Below, piece by piece: positions 42,991-51,147 of a DNA stretch of 64,000 nucleotides. The translations under genes were made by a program, and so were the position numbers. The DNA is taken from contig DAIRVG010000001.1 of the NCBI GenBank assembly GCA_036802945.1, positions 62,001-126,000 on the forward strand. Direction: 5' to 3'. The notes beneath the pieces were generated by a model. It saw only the letters and a list, made by a program, of their open reading frames with translations, made no database searches and had not been told where the DNA came from. The stretch comes from Gp6-AA40 sp036802945 (GTDB taxonomy: Bacteria; Acidobacteriota; Vicinamibacteria; Vicinamibacterales; UBA2999). The number at the start of each line of letters is the position of its first letter. The first letter of the stretch is position 1.

Positions 42991-44714
42991 AGGTCCTCTT
43001 CTCGGGTCTGCACTTCGCGTACTTCAGGAACTTCGAATCCGCGATACGCGAGCTGGCTGCGCGCGGGCACTCGGTACATCTCTCAGCCGATGAGGTCGAG
43101 GCCCCGATAAACATGGGCGGCCAGCATCTGGTGGAGTGCCTGGCGGCGCAATGTCCCACGATCTCATGGGACCTGGCGCCTTCGCTGGAGCAGGAAACCT
43201 GGTTCGATGCAGCCCGGCGTCTGCGGCTTGGCCTGGACTACGTGCGGGTGCTCGAGCCGGCGTATGCATCGGCCTCGAAGCTTCGCATGCGCGCGCGCGC
43301 GCGCGCGCCGCGTGTCGTCCGATGGGCGGCCGCCGCGCCTGTTATCGGACGTCCGCTGGCGCGTGCCGGGCTCACAGGCGCCGAACGCGCGCTGCCGGCC
43401 AGCGAGGCGCTGAAGGACTACCTGCGGCGTCACGATCCGGACGTCGTCGTGCTCGTCTCGCTGACCTATTCACGATCACAGCAGTTCGACCTCCTGAAGG
43501 CCGCGCGGGGCCTCGGGATCCCAGTGGCCGCGGCGATCATGAGCTGGGACCATCTGTCCAGCAAGGCGCTGCTCCACGTGGCTCCGGACATGATCATTGT
43601 CTGGAACGACCTGCAGCGTCAGGAAGCGGTGGAGATGCACGGCCTTCCCTCCGACCGCATCGTGGTCACCGGCGCCCAGTGTTACGACCAGTGGTTCAGC
43701 CGCACGCCCGAGCGAAGCCGGGAGGAGTTCTGTCGCGCGATGGGGTTGCGCGAGGATCGTCCATTCGTCCTGTGGGTGCACTCGGCCATGAGTCCAGTGC
43801 CCGACCCGCCTGAGCCCGTGCTCGTCACGCAGTGGCTCGACGCCCTCCGATCGAGTCACGATGCGCGGTTGCGCGATCTGGGTGTGCTGGTGCGGCCCCA
43901 TCCCGAGCGATTGAAGGAATGGGCGGGCGTGGATCTGGGGCGTTTCGACAATGTCGTGTTCCGTGGCGGCAACCCGATCGACGCGCGCTCCAAGGAGGAC
44001 TACTTCGACGCCCTGTACTACAGCAGGGCGGTGATCGGCCTCGTCACGAGCGCGTTTCTCGAGGCCGCGGTGGTCGGACGCCCGGTGTTCACGTTCACGC
44101 TGCCGGAATATCGCGTCCACCAGGAGGAGATGCTCCACTTCCGCTATCTCACGAGCGTGGCGGGCGGGCTGCTTTCGACGGCGCCCGACATTCCCACACA
44201 CCTGGCGCAACTCGCCGATGCGATCGCCGAGCCCGAGGGGCGCGACCAGCGCAACCGGCGTTTTCTGACGGCGTTCGTTCGGCCCGCGGGACTCGACGTC
44301 CCGGCGACGCCCGCATTCGTCGACGCGATCGAGCGGTTGCACCGCGACGGGACGCGCGGCGATCCAGGTCTTCGTGGTGACTCCTGGATCACGCCCCTCG
44401 TGGTCGCCGCCGCGGGGGCGGCGCGGACCGGCGTCGGACGATGGCTGATGCTCGACGTCCGTGGCGACGAGACCGACGACCATCGCGATCGGAAGCAACG
44501 CATCATCAGCGCGCGGGCCGCCGCGAAAGCCACCCGGCAGCACGCAAAAGCGCGGCGGCGCGCCCGGCGGGCGCGTCGTGATGCCATCCTGCGGGGCGGC
44601 AAGGAAGTGAAAAGCGCGCTTCTTCTCATCCGCTATCACGCCGCCGTGGCCGTCCATCGAGCGCTCGCGCTCACCGGTTTCGATCGGAATCATCCGGGAG
44701 CCGGCAAGGAATGA
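42987..44714 (+). CDS. Surface carbohydrate biosynthesis family (SCB) protein, paralogue 5
   Basis: ATG 42987 (a GTG two codons earlier is also possible), 575 residues. MKVLFSGLHFAYFRNFESAI, AIMSWDHLSSKALLHVAPD, VWNDLQRQEAVEMHGLPSDR, VLVRPHPERLKEWAGVDL, YFDALYYSRAVIGLVTSAF and EEMLHFRYLTS identify the family. The active-site-like NTSA of other copies reads VTSA here, a variation worth noting. A (GC)10 repeat at 43289 encodes an Arg-Ala-rich stretch. The C-terminal about 95 residues are very basic (KARRRARRARRDAILRGGKE). It is overlapped by ATGA with the next gene. Confidence 0.87.
   Translation: MKVLFSGLHFAYFRNFESAIRELAARGHSVHLSADEVEAPINMGGQHLVECLAAQCPTISWDLAPSLEQETWFDAARRLRLGLDYVRVLEPAYASASKLRMRARARAPRVVRWAAAAPVIGRPLARAGLTGAERALPASEALKDYLRRHDPDVVVLVSLTYSRSQQFDLLKAARGLGIPVAAAIMSWDHLSSKALLHVAPDMIIVWNDLQRQEAVEMHGLPSDRIVVTGAQCYDQWFSRTPERSREEFCRAMGLREDRPFVLWVHSAMSPVPDPPEPVLVTQWLDALRSSHDARLRDLGVLVRPHPERLKEWAGVDLGRFDNVVFRGGNPIDARSKEDYFDALYYSRAVIGLVTSAFLEAAVVGRPVFTFTLPEYRVHQEEMLHFRYLTSVAGGLLSTAPDIPTHLAQLADAIAEPEGRDQRNRRFLTAFVRPAGLDVPATPAFVDAIERLHRDGTRGDPGLRGDSWITPLVVAAAGAARTGVGRWLMLDVRGDETDDHRDRKQRIISARAAAKATRQHAKARRRARRARRDAILRGGKEVKSALLLIRYHAAVAVHRALALTGFDRNHPGAGKE
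43289..43308 (+). repeat. (GC)10 dinucleotide tract inside SCB paralogue 5
   Basis: Ten uninterrupted GC units within codons for RMRARARARAPRV, about residue 102-112. A dinucleotide tract of this length in coding sequence can gain or lose units and shift the frame. A shorter GC run (about 48743-48756) occupies the equivalent RARERAPR position in the paralogue at 48453. Confidence 0.85.
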
Positions 44715-46843
44715 TGACGGAGGACCCCGCGTTCGCGGCGTATCTGGACGCGCGCGAGGCGGTGGAGCGAATCAAAGGATCCGGCGCGCCATCCGGGGTC
44801 GCCCGCCCGAGCGCCTACTGGCTCGAAGAGCTCGAGCAGATCGACTATCTCGCGGACGCGTCGCCGCTGATCGTCCGCAAGCTGCGACACCACGCGTTCC
44901 ACATCACCGGCATCCGTCCTTACGACTATCGTGAAAAGGGAGACGGCCGCAGGCAACGATTCGAGGGGAGGCTGCAGGCGCTGCGGGCTCTCGACCATGC
45001 CGGGTTGATGGTGCCTGAGTCGCCCGCCCTCGGTGGATTCGGCTACGAGATCGACGGCCACCTGTTCAACGTCGACACGCTGAAGTTCTACGAGGTGTTG
45101 ATCGCGATGCAGCGCGGCGGCGTGCTCGACGCGATGCGCGGGATCGATCGGCCGCTCGTGTGCGAGATCGGCGCAGGATGGGGAGGGTTCGCCTATCAGT
45201 TCAAGACGCTGTTCCCGCGCGCCACGTACGTCATCGTCGATTTCGCGGAGCTGTTCCTCTTTTCGGCTACCTACCTGAAGACCGTTTTCCCGGACGCGAC
45301 CCTCCGCTTCGTCGGCGAAGATTTCGATCTGACGTCCGGCGCCTGGCGCGACGCGGACTTCCTGTTTGTGCCGAACACGCTCGCGCATCTCGTCTCCTCG
45401 TTGCCGCTCGACCTCACGCTCAACATGGTCTCGTTCCAGGAGATGACCGAGGCTCAGGTGCGGACGTACGTCGGTATGGCAGCAGACGCGCGGTGCCCGT
45501 TGCTTTACAGTCTCAACCGCGAACGTTCGTCATACAACAGCCAGCTGACCAGCGTCTCCGAAGTGTTGTCGGATCGTTACGAACTTGCTGAGGTGACGGT
45601 TCTCGACACTGATTACCCCACCGGACTGAAGAAACCGCCGAAGCCCGGCAAGACCGCCGAGCGGCCGGATCTTGCCTACCGCCATCAGGTGGGCAGGCTC
45701 AGTACGGGACCGGTGCGTTCGCTCGACTCCGCGGCCGAATTCGCCTCTGCACGTCACGCATCACGAGTCGTGCTCGGGATGACGCTCTACAACAATGCCG
45801 AGCACCTGCGGGGCGCACTCGATTCGCTCCTCGCTCAGACATGGCGCGACTTCACGCTCGTGTTGCTCGACGATGCGTCCAGCGACGACACTGAGCGAAT
45901 CGCGCGGGAGTACGCCGGGCGTGATGCGCGCGTCCTCTACTTCCGCCACGCCGAGCGCAAGGCGATGATCGCCACGTGGCGCGAAGTAGTCGTGCTGGCC
46001 GGCGAGGCGAGCCCGTCGGCGGTCTATTTCGCGTGGGTGAGTGACCACGATCGCTGGCACCCCCGATGGCTCGAGGCCATGGTTGGCGAGCTCGATCGCG
46101 ATCCTGGAGTCGTGCTCGCGTATCCCATCACGCGACGCATCGCACCGGATACCGGGATCGAGCTCGACAAGGGACCGCGGCTTTTCGAGACGATGGCGTT
46201 GCACGACGTCCGCAGCCGCTGGTCGTACTTCTGTCGTCACGCCGTGGGCTCCGGCGACATGGTGTACGGCCTCATGCGACTGGATGCCCTGCGGCGGGCC
46301 GGAATCTTCCGCACGGTCCTGCGTCCCGATCGGTTGCTCATTGCCGAGTTGACGCTCGCCGGCCGCATACGTCAGGTGCCGGAGGTCCTCTGGTTCCGCC
46401 GGCAGTCAGCCGCGACGAGCGTCTCACGGCAGCGGCACACGCTGGTCCTGCCGCAAGAAGCGCCGCGATGGTTTGCCGCGCCGCCATGGCTCCAGCATGC
46501 GCTGGTGCTGTGGCGCGAGTACGTCACGCCCGATCCACGTCCGATTCCGTTGCCGACGTCGCAGTGGGCGCGGATGGTGGTGCTGTACCAGGTGCGCTAC
46601 GGTTGGCGCCACCTGCGCAAGTCGGAGACGTCGCACGTCGTCGGCCGCGGTATCGACAACACGATCTGGGCAAAGAAGATCACCCGCCACTACTACCATC
46701 ACGCCATTTACCGCACGCTGGTTGGCACTCGCGCGGCGTGGGGCAAGCTGCGCCGGCTCGCGCGGCGCGGCGTGTATCACGTGCTCGTGCTCACGCACCG
46801 CGTGCGGCATCGCCGGGGCAGCGAGGAAACGCCGATCCGGTGA
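44711..46843 (+). CDS. Sugar O-methyltransferase - family 2 glycosyltransferase fusion
   Basis: 710 residues. Residues about 1-330 match the putative sugar O-methyltransferase family: LVCEIGAGWGGFAYQFKTLF near 150 as the SAM motif, FPRATYVIVDFAELFLFSATY, and FVPNTLAHLVSSLPLDLTLN. Residues about 350-600 are a GT2 domain: VLGMTLYNNAEHLRGALD, LLDDASSDDTERIAREY, WVSDHDRWHPRWLEAM and GSGDMVYGLMRLDAL. The tail is basic and membrane-surface-like. The GT2 half is paralogous to 38871. Fusion implies that the sugar transferred is methylated before or right after transfer. The next SCB gene begins in overlap at GTG 46840. Confidence 0.87.
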   Translation: MMTEDPAFAAYLDAREAVERIKGSGAPSGVARPSAYWLEELEQIDYLADASPLIVRKLRHHAFHITGIRPYDYREKGDGRRQRFEGRLQALRALDHAGLMVPESPALGGFGYEIDGHLFNVDTLKFYEVLIAMQRGGVLDAMRGIDRPLVCEIGAGWGGFAYQFKTLFPRATYVIVDFAELFLFSATYLKTVFPDATLRFVGEDFDLTSGAWRDADFLFVPNTLAHLVSSLPLDLTLNMVSFQEMTEAQVRTYVGMAADARCPLLYSLNRERSSYNSQLTSVSEVLSDRYELAEVTVLDTDYPTGLKKPPKPGKTAERPDLAYRHQVGRLSTGPVRSLDSAAEFASARHASRVVLGMTLYNNAEHLRGALDSLLAQTWRDFTLVLLDDASSDDTERIAREYAGRDARVLYFRHAERKAMIATWREVVVLAGEASPSAVYFAWVSDHDRWHPRWLEAMVGELDRDPGVVLAYPITRRIAPDTGIELDKGPRLFETMALHDVRSRWSYFCRHAVGSGDMVYGLMRLDALRRAGIFRTVLRPDRLLIAELTLAGRIRQVPEVLWFRRQSAATSVSRQRHTLVLPQEAPRWFAAPPWLQHALVLWREYVTPDPRPIPLPTSQWARMVVLYQVRYGWRHLRKSETSHVVGRGIDNTIWAKKITRHYYHHAIYRTLVGTRAAWGKLRRLARRGVYHVLVLTHRVRHRRGSEETPIR

Positions 46844-48447
46844 AGATTCTCTTCGTCGCGCGCCACTTCACGTACTTCCGAAACTTCGATTCGGTCTTGC
46901 GGCTGCTTGCGTCCCACGGGCACGCGATTCACCTCGCGGTTGAGCGGGACGAGACGCAAGGGCTCGGCGGCGTGGCCCTCGTGGAGCGCCTGGCGGCGGA
47001 CTATCCATCCATCACTTTCGGCGAGGCGCCGGGTCGAGAACCCGACGAATGGGCCCGGTTGTCGGCCAAGATCCGCCTGGCGTTCGACTACGTCAGATAT
47101 CTCGATCCGCAATATGACGGTACGCCGCGGCTTCGTTCGCGCTCCGCGGAGCGCGCACCGGAGTTTGCGATCCGTTTTGGCCAGACCTCCCTGGCACGGC
47201 GCCGGCTGGCGCGCGCGGCGCTGCGACGGGTGCTGCGCGCGGCCGACGGGTCCCTGCCCCCGAGCAAACAGATCGAGGCGTTTCTGCGCGAGCAGCGTCC
47301 GGACGTGATGCTCATCACGCCGCTCATTGGCGTCGTCGGATCGCCGCAGCCCGACTACGTGCGCGCAGCCCGTGCCCTGGGGATCCCGACCGCGCTTGCC
47401 GTCTGGAGCTGGGATCATCTGTCGAGCAAGGCGCTCATCCGGGATCTGCCCGATCGCGTCTTCGTCTGGAACGAGGTCCAGCGATCGGAGGCGAAGCGGT
47501 TTCACGGCGTCCCGCGCGATCGCGTCGTCGTCACGGGCGCGCAGTGCTTCGATCACTGGTTCGACCGCAAGGTGTCCCGCAGCCGCATCGAGTTCTGCGC
47601 TGACATGGGGTTGCCCGCCGATCGTCCACTGATCATGTACGTAGGGTCGGCGCTGTTTCGCGGCAGCCCCCCTGAAGTCGACTTCGTCATGGAATGGATC
47701 GCGCGCCTCCGCGCTAGCGCCGATCCCGCGCTCCGGAACGCGGCCATCCTGATTCGGCCGCATCCACAGCGGATGGATGAATGGCGGAACGTGGACGTCG
47801 CGACGTTAGCGGACGTCGCCCTAAGAAGCGCGAACCCGGTGACCGAGGAGGCGCGCGCGGATTATTTCGACGCGCTGTTTTTCAGCAGAGCCGTTGTCGG
47901 CCTCAATACGAGCGCATTCCTGGAAGCGGGCATCGTGGGCCGTCCGGTATTGGCGATTCTGCCGACCGAGTACCACGACAATCAGGAGGGCACGCTGCAC
48001 TTCCGCTACCTGACCGATGTCTCGGGCGGGCTCGTGCGCGTCAGCCGCTCGCTCGATGAGAACGAGGCGCAGCTGCGTCCCGTCCTCGCCGCCCCCGATG
48101 ACGCCGCTGCGGTGCGCCGGTTCGTCGAGACTTTCCTGCGCCCGTACGGTCTCGACGTCCCTGCAACGCCGAGATTTGCCGCCGCCGTCGAGGCGTTGCG
48201 GGATGTGCGGGTCCGACGCGGCAGTCGAATGCCGTCGCCGCTTGGGCGCGCCGCGCTCAACACGATGGTGGCAATTGGCCAGTCTTCGCAGCATCGTGCG
48301 TGGATGTTCGACCAGGAAGAGCGCAACTACGAGGAGTGGCGCCGCCGGAAAGGCGAAATCCGCTCAAAGAACAGACGTGCGGGCCTCACCCCGGAACAGC
48401 AAGCCGAGGCCGAGCGAGAAATGCGCGCACATCGGGCGAACCCGTGA
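46840..48447 (+). CDS. Surface carbohydrate biosynthesis family (SCB) protein, paralogue 6
   Basis: The GTG overlapping the fusion stop gives 535 residues beginning VKILFVARHFTYFRNFDSVL, aligned with the other paralogues. WSWDHLSSKALIRDLPD, VWNEVQRSEAKRFHGVPRDR, MYVGSALFRGSPPEVDF, LIRPHPQRMDEWRNVDV, YFDALFFSRAVVGLNTSAF and EGTLHFRYLTDVSGG are present. The C-terminus is basic and Gln/Glu-rich (GLTPEQQAEAEREMRAHRAN) but shorter than in the 29560 copy. The long in-frame extension back to 46066 is a shadow of the upstream gene. Confidence 0.86.
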   Translation: MKILFVARHFTYFRNFDSVLRLLASHGHAIHLAVERDETQGLGGVALVERLAADYPSITFGEAPGREPDEWARLSAKIRLAFDYVRYLDPQYDGTPRLRSRSAERAPEFAIRFGQTSLARRRLARAALRRVLRAADGSLPPSKQIEAFLREQRPDVMLITPLIGVVGSPQPDYVRAARALGIPTALAVWSWDHLSSKALIRDLPDRVFVWNEVQRSEAKRFHGVPRDRVVVTGAQCFDHWFDRKVSRSRIEFCADMGLPADRPLIMYVGSALFRGSPPEVDFVMEWIARLRASADPALRNAAILIRPHPQRMDEWRNVDVATLADVALRSANPVTEEARADYFDALFFSRAVVGLNTSAFLEAGIVGRPVLAILPTEYHDNQEGTLHFRYLTDVSGGLVRVSRSLDENEAQLRPVLAAPDDAAAVRRFVETFLRPYGLDVPATPRFAAAVEALRDVRVRRGSRMPSPLGRAALNTMVAIGQSSQHRAWMFDQEERNYEEWRRRKGEIRSKNRRAGLTPEQQAEAEREMRAHRANP

Positions 48448-48452
48448 CACAG

Positions 48453-51128
48453 ATGAAGATTCTGTTCTTCGCGAGGCACTACTCGTATTTGCGGCTGTTC
48501 GAGTCGGCCATCCTGGAGCTCGCCCAGCGTGGCCACCACATTCACCTTGCCGCGGACCGCGAGGAAGCCATGGGCGGCCGCCGACTGGCGGAGCGGCTCG
48601 CCGAGAAGTACCCGAACGTGACGCTTGGCACGACGCCAGGGCGGGCGCCCGGCGCCTGGGCCGAGTTTGCGCGTCGTCTCCGCATGGGGATCGACTACCT
48701 GCGGTATCTCGATCCGCGGTACGAGGACACACCGCACCTGAAGGCGCGCGCGCGCGAACGCGCTCCCCGCAGCATCGTGACCCTCGCGGAACGTCTCCGC
48801 CCCGGCGGCGGCCGCCGCGCGCTCGCGAGTCTGCTGCGCACACTCGAGCGTGGCATTCCGACCACGCGATCTCTCGAGAACTACATCCGCCAGCAGCATC
48901 CGGACGTCGTGCTGATCACGCCGCTGGTGGAGCTGGGCTCGCCTCAGATGGATCATCTGGCTGCCGCGAAAGCCCTCGGGATCCGCACTGCGTTGCCTGT
49001 CGCGAGCTGGGATCACCTTTCGAGCAAGGCGCTGGTGCGCAATTATCCAGACCTGCTGCTCGTCTGGAACGAGATTCAGAAGCGGGAAGCGGTCGAGATG
49101 CACGGCGTTGCGCCCGATCGGGTCGTTGTCACCGGCGCGCATTGCTACGATCAGTGGTTCGACCGCTCGCCGTCGAGGAGCCGCGAGAGCTTCTGCGCTC
49201 GCGTCGGGCTCCGGTCGGACAGGCCGCTGGTGCTCTATCTCTGTTCGTCGCTGTTCCGCGGGACCGCCAGCGAGGCGGCTGTCGTCGAACGCTGGGTCGA
49301 AGCAATCCGAACCAGCGACGATCCCCGCTTGAAAGACATCGGCATCCTGATCCGCCCGCATCCGGCCCGACTCGACGAATGGAAGCACGTCGATCTCTCC
49401 GGATACCGAAACATCGTGTTCTGGGGCGCGCATCCGGTCGATGCCGAGGCCAAGGACGACTATTTCGATTCGCTGTATTACAGCGCTGCGGTCGTCGGCC
49501 TGAATACGAGCGCCTTTCTCGAAGCAGCCGTGGTCGGCAAGCCGGTGCACACCGTGCTCGTCGACGAGATCTCTCGGGTCAACCAGGAAGGGACAATTCA
49601 TTTCCACTACCTGATGGAAGTGAACGGCGGGTTGCTGCGCGTCGCGCGGACGTTCGACGAGCATCTTCTGCTGCTGGCCGACTCGCTCGCGCCCGAAGGC
49701 GGCGGCGACACCAAAGCGCAACGCTTCGTCGAAGGATTCATCCGGCCGCTCGGCGCATCGGTTCCTGCGACGCCTCGCTTCGCGGACGCAATCGAGAGGC
49801 TTGCAGCGTCGCCTGCGCCGCATGCGCAGGGTGACGGGATCGTGGAGCGCGCCATCCGACTGGCGCTCTATCCCGCGGTCGGCGTTCTGCATGCGCTGCT
49901 CGCGACGCAGCCGCAACGGAAGCGGGTGCGACTGAAGTTCAGCAAGTGGCACCAGGACGGACGCCGCCGCGTCTTCGTGAAGCTGAAGCAGTTTGCGCAG
50001 AGCCAGCTTGGCGAGAAGGAGTTGACGGCCGCTCCCCTCGGTCCGCCGTCGGCGCTCACTCCAAAGCCGGGCCGTCAGCGGGATCCCGCGAAGAAGCTGG
50101 CCGGCTGGAATCTGCCCGAAGCAGAAGAAACGCGCGCGCTGATCAACTCGCTTGGTCGGGGTGGACGACCGATCCTGATCGGACCATGGTTGTCGGAGGC
50201 CGGGTTCGAGCTGCTCTATTGGATTCCGTTCCTCGCGTGGGCGAAGGCATACGGCAACCTCGATCCGTCGCAGCTCGTGGTCATCTCTCGCGGGGGTGCG
50301 TTCTCCTGGTATCGCGACATCACGACCCAGTACGAGGATGTGTTGTCCTTCTTCACGCCAGACGAATTCCGCGCTCGCAACGACGGGCGCATCATCGAGC
50401 AGCGCGGACGGATGAAGCACGTCGAAATCTCCAGCTTCGATCGGGAGATCATTGCGAAGGTGAGCGAGAAGCGCGGCTTGAGCGGCGTTCGCCTGCTGCA
50501 TCCGTCGACGATGTACCGCCTGTTCGATCATTTCTGGTTCCAGCGCGTGCCGGTCACACTCATCGAAGCGTTCACGTCGTTCGGGCCGCTGCCGCCCGTT
50601 GAGATCGGCGACCTGCGAAGCCGGTTGCCGGAGCGCTACGCCGCCGCGAAGTTCTACGGCAACACCGCGTTGCCGGACACCCCGGAGAATCAGGCGTTCG
50701 TGGCGTCGTATCTCGAGGAGTTGACGCGCCACATCGACGTCGTGCTCCTCAACACCGGACAACGGTTCGACGATCACGAGGACATGGCGCGGCTCAATCG
50801 CAGCCGCATTCATACCGTCGATCACCTGATGACGCCCGAGACCAATCTCGACGTCCAGACGCGGATTATCGCGGGCGCCGAGGCGTACGTCGGCACCTAT
50901 GGAGGGTTTTCGTACCTGGCTCCCTTTGTCGGCACGCACGCGCTGACGTTCTACTCGCACATCACCGGCTTCCGGTTCGATCACCTCGAGGTGGCCAAGC
51001 GCGTCTTCTCCGGACTGCGGGAGGGAAGCTTCGTCGAGATCGATCTTCGCTCGATGGATCTGATGCGCCTCGGTCTTGGTGGCGCGTCACATACGACAGA
51101 CGCGCTCGCGGGGGCGAGGCGAGGTTGA
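48453..51128 (+). CDS. SCB paralogue 7 fused to GPW-family domain 2
   Basis: ATG 48453 gives 891 residues. An alternative GTG at 48444 overlaps the previous stop and adds three residues. Residues 1 to about 500 are a complete SCB protein: MKILFFARHYSYLRLFESAI, ASWDHLSSKALVRNYPDLLL, VWNEIQKREAVEMHGVAPDR, LIRPHPARLDEWKHVDLSG, YFDSLYYSAAVVGLNTSAF and GTIHFHYLMEVNGG. A basic linker with Lys/Arg patches covers about 500-565. The C-terminal about 325 residues are a GPW domain: ILIGPWLSEAGFELLYWIPF near 571, VVISRGGAFSWY, LLHPSTMYRLFDHFWF, AAKFYGNTALPDTPENQAF, VVLLNTGQRFDDHED and YVGTYGGFSYLAPFVGTH. This single-chain fusion is strong evidence that the two families act on the same glycan. Confidence 0.88.
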   Translation: MKILFFARHYSYLRLFESAILELAQRGHHIHLAADREEAMGGRRLAERLAEKYPNVTLGTTPGRAPGAWAEFARRLRMGIDYLRYLDPRYEDTPHLKARARERAPRSIVTLAERLRPGGGRRALASLLRTLERGIPTTRSLENYIRQQHPDVVLITPLVELGSPQMDHLAAAKALGIRTALPVASWDHLSSKALVRNYPDLLLVWNEIQKREAVEMHGVAPDRVVVTGAHCYDQWFDRSPSRSRESFCARVGLRSDRPLVLYLCSSLFRGTASEAAVVERWVEAIRTSDDPRLKDIGILIRPHPARLDEWKHVDLSGYRNIVFWGAHPVDAEAKDDYFDSLYYSAAVVGLNTSAFLEAAVVGKPVHTVLVDEISRVNQEGTIHFHYLMEVNGGLLRVARTFDEHLLLLADSLAPEGGGDTKAQRFVEGFIRPLGASVPATPRFADAIERLAASPAPHAQGDGIVERAIRLALYPAVGVLHALLATQPQRKRVRLKFSKWHQDGRRRVFVKLKQFAQSQLGEKELTAAPLGPPSALTPKPGRQRDPAKKLAGWNLPEAEETRALINSLGRGGRPILIGPWLSEAGFELLYWIPFLAWAKAYGNLDPSQLVVISRGGAFSWYRDITTQYEDVLSFFTPDEFRARNDGRIIEQRGRMKHVEISSFDREIIAKVSEKRGLSGVRLLHPSTMYRLFDHFWFQRVPVTLIEAFTSFGPLPPVEIGDLRSRLPERYAAAKFYGNTALPDTPENQAFVASYLEELTRHIDVVLLNTGQRFDDHEDMARLNRSRIHTVDHLMTPETNLDVQTRIIAGAEAYVGTYGGFSYLAPFVGTHALTFYSHITGFRFDHLEVAKRVFSGLREGSFVEIDLRSMDLMRLGLGGASHTTDALAGARRG

Positions 51129-51147
51129 CGCGTCGCCCGCACCGGAC

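Noticed and set aside
46066..46839. A long in-frame extension of the SCB gene at 46840
   Set aside because: The extension is a shadow of the methyltransferase-GT2 gene in another frame, with Arg/Ala-rich low-complexity content and no SCB motif.
48327..50984. An 885-residue minus-strand frame opposite the SCB-GPW fusion
   Set aside because: Antisense shadow of a high-GC gene; no motif and the plus-strand frame is complete.
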